DNA from: Diploptera punctata
Lineage: Eukaryota; Arthropoda; Insecta; Blattodea; Blaberidae
Length of the DNA stretch: 64,000 bases
Direction: 5' to 3'
Assembly: GCA_030220185.1 (NCBI GenBank)
Contig: JASPKZ010007796.1
Location: 1,054,001 to 1,118,000, forward strand
Part shown: positions 61,941-64,000 of the stretch, one piece after another
Numbering within the stretch: the stretch's first letter is position 1
How the letters are laid out: each line of letters opens with the position of its first letter
The notes under the pieces: generated by a model
The model's input: the letters and a program-made list of their open reading frames with translations, nothing else
Databases searched by the model: none
What the model was told of the DNA's origin: nothing
Position numbers and translations under genes: made by a program

Positions 61941-63392
61941 TATATCATAAAATTATTCACCAACATCAGTATCAAATGATATGCCGAAGATGGAACATGT
62001 TTCTGAAAGGCCTACATGGTTTTAACTACTTGACGAAGTTTTTTTAAGCAGAAATTAGTCTTAGCTGAGGACGACTGACACATCAGGTGCTTATTCTACT
62101 TGCATTTGTGAAGAGAAATTAATGAAAAAGAAGCAATGGAGAGAACAATGTAAAAATGTAAAATTAAAAAATCTAAGTACAGTGTTTTAAAATGTATTCT
62201 CGAATTGAAGAAATAGTTGAAATTTTGTATAAAAGGAAAGTAGCTCTTAACTTGTCTTGAATTAAGCAGAATGGAGCGCTTGAGAAGCGCATTTAAATGC
62301 GAGAGAAGAAATTGAAGATTAATTTGAAAGCGTGGGTTGGGGTGGGGGTGTGTATTGTTATCTCATAATATTGTCGGGGAACATGAAAAGGCACGCCCCT
62401 GGTTTCAGTATCTTGTTTTGACTTGCAAACTAGCCCCACTTTCATCTCAGCAGGGAGAGAGGGGGGAATTGGACAGCTGAAATTTATACAAGAGAGTGAG
62501 AGAGTGGAAAAAAAAGAAAGAGACGAAAAAGAGTGCATCTCATTTGCAAGTGAAATGGTTGGAACACACGCACCCACACGAGCACACAGACAGCTCAATC
62601 GTGTGGCTCTGTTATTTCTTAAGTGCCTACAAGTATAATGAAACCACACAGTACAAAGAATTGTGAATTTGAAACGAACTGGGGTGCAGAATTGAGGACA
62701 AAAGACCGGGAACACATTTTACTATCATTTGATGATATTTTTATAACCTATCCTGCGTTTTTTCGTATCAATTTATCTTATTTTCGAATCCTTATTTCTG
62801 TCGCTTCCCTTGCATTTACATGAAAATTCTTCAATTATCTCTAGTGAACCGAATAAAAAATGAAAACAGTGAAAGAAGCAGCAAATTCAGAATCATTTAG
62901 CCATTTTATGCTCTTTGGTTGATTGATTATCGTCTTACTTTCCATTTTTCATAGAAGAGTCTTGCAGTAATTATTTTGATACACGTGCTCCAAAGAACTG
63001 ACGCCAGTATTAATGATTGGCAACAATTTAATTTAATATTTAATACAAAATCCATTATGTATTAAATTAAATTAAGCAATGACTTAAGAATTAAAATTTG
63101 CTTTTTTCACTGATGATATGCTCATTATACAAGAAAGGGAAGATTTTCTATAGAAAAGCATGTTTGCACTTCAGAAATTGAGTTATCGGTGATTATGGTT
63201 TTAAGATCTCAGTACCAAACTAAAATCATGGCTTTTGAGGACAATTAGACGATTCGATCAAACACTACATTAGATGACAAATCATATAGGGAATAAATCT
63301 CTAATTTCAATTACTTATGTTGTCATATTACCTACGACAAAAATAAAGATATAGCTAATAAGTTTAGCACACTTTCATAAAATCACAGTAAT
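61941..63392. other. No gene recognised
   Basis: About 1.45 kb without recognisable repeats. A 140-codon minus-strand frame (62715-62293) has a signal-peptide-like or low-complexity feel but no motif. I would not call it a gene. Confidence 0.4.
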
Positions 63393-63945
63393 TACACTGG
63401 GCAACATGATTTTGTCTCATGAGTACCAACAGTTGTACTTAATTCAGTTTTTTATAGTGTTTCCAAATATGTATTCGGAATTTTCTCCATCACCCACAGT
63501 TTTTTATTTCAATTTCAATTAATGGATTTAAACAATAATTTTTTAATAAACGTTTTTTCGTCCATTTGTCCATTGTAAATTAAAACCAAGTGAGCTAACT
63601 CAGGAGATTTCAGCTATGGAAAAGAGATATGAAGGCAAATGGAATCCTAATATGCTGGCCGATTATTGTTGGACCATCAAGAGGGATGCTCCACAGGCGA
63701 GATATAGCAGAAAATCGTCATTTCTTACTTTCTAGGTGAATCCGAATGTTCGAATATTGTGTAGTTACGAATGTAGAAAATATTAAAGTGTTTGAAATTA
63801 TAAATTCCTGTCTCTCGGAAACCTTGCGTGATGGAGAAAAACCGATATCATATTTGAATTCAGGAAAAAAAGTACTATCAGAATCACATATTTTTCTTTC
63901 TGAGACAAAAAAAAAGTTTCTTTTTTATTGCTCAGTGTTGTTAGA
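63393..63945 (+). repeat. 550-bp dispersed repeat, copy 3 (best preserved)
   Basis: Same boundaries as copies 1 and 2. The exon-like segment at about 63600-63735 is open for 44 codons, EISAMEKRYEGKWNPNML then ADYCWTIKRDAPQARYSRKS, to a TAG directly followed by GTGAAT. It is preceded by GAGCTAACTCAG, which could act as a 3' splice site. A TTTTTATTGCTCAGTGT end matches the others. Confidence 0.82.
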
Positions 63946-64000
63946 GAGCGAAATTTGTTCCACAATGTTGTTGACTTATTTGTAATTTTTTATATCTGTA

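Noticed and set aside
62293..62715. A 140-codon minus-strand frame with Cys-rich and Ser-rich stretches
   Set aside because: No recognisable domain and it overlaps another frame on the plus strand. Open length is not exceptional here.

Overview
The window looks like intergenic DNA from a large, repeat-rich insect genome. The signs are AT-rich sequence, long (TAA)n and (CA)n microsatellites, tRNA-derived SINEs, RTE-, Jockey- and CR1-type non-LTR retrotransposons, Penelope-like elements (PLEs), Helitrons, and Tc1/mariner and pogo relics. The wording of the commonest RTE protein resembles repeat proteins I associate with cockroaches and their relatives. That is a memory-based inference and is unchecked. 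I found no convincing host protein-coding gene: every long reading frame belongs to a mobile element or its remains. Family labels such as RTE-A or SINE-A are mine.

Layout. 1-6.2 kb: mariner relic, RTE/CR1 fragments, microsatellites, and a pogo/Tigger relic broken by PLE and RTE pieces. 6.2-10.7 kb: a nearly complete two-ORF Jockey-like element (minus strand). 10.7-14.5 kb: PLE 3' end, several SINEs, an RTE-C relic and a truncated RTE-A copy. 14.9-16.5 kb: a 300-bp tandem array in which each unit carries a tRNA-like gene with A box, B box and oligo-T terminator. 16.5-24 kb: RTE-C tails, a 107-bp MITE, a PLE split by a Helitron, and the first of three copies of a 550-bp repeat. 24-26 kb: a truncated non-LTR element with a 446-codon frame. 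26-36 kb: nested SINE/RTE insertions, the longest RTE-A copy (15-bp target duplication) and a CR1-like copy. 36-43 kb: RTE-C, a Helitron with a nested SINE, and further RTE families. 43.2-46.6 kb: a composite foldback element carrying an intron-containing tRNA-Tyr relic, a 60-bp minisatellite, and an inverted pair of GIY-YIG-encoding PLE ends inside the minisatellite. 46.6-53.7 kb: RTE fragments and SINEs. 53.8-55.4 kb: a pogo-like DNA element hosting a second copy of the tRNA-Tyr composite. 55.4-64 kb: RTE and SINE nests, a CR1/L2-like tail, a Helitron and the third copy of the 550-bp repeat.

How the parts relate. RTE-A copies end in (AAGT)n tails and have 9-15 bp target duplications. At least six tRNA-derived SINE types have target duplications of similar size, which fits mobilisation by a non-LTR partner. 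Five PLE ends share a hammerhead-like core with covarying stems. The observations I rate highest are the tandem tRNA-like array, the tRNA-Tyr composite seen twice with the same internal order and a retained intron, the PLE ribozyme-like motifs, the chimeric SINE, and the reuse of one exact target position by two unrelated retroelements.
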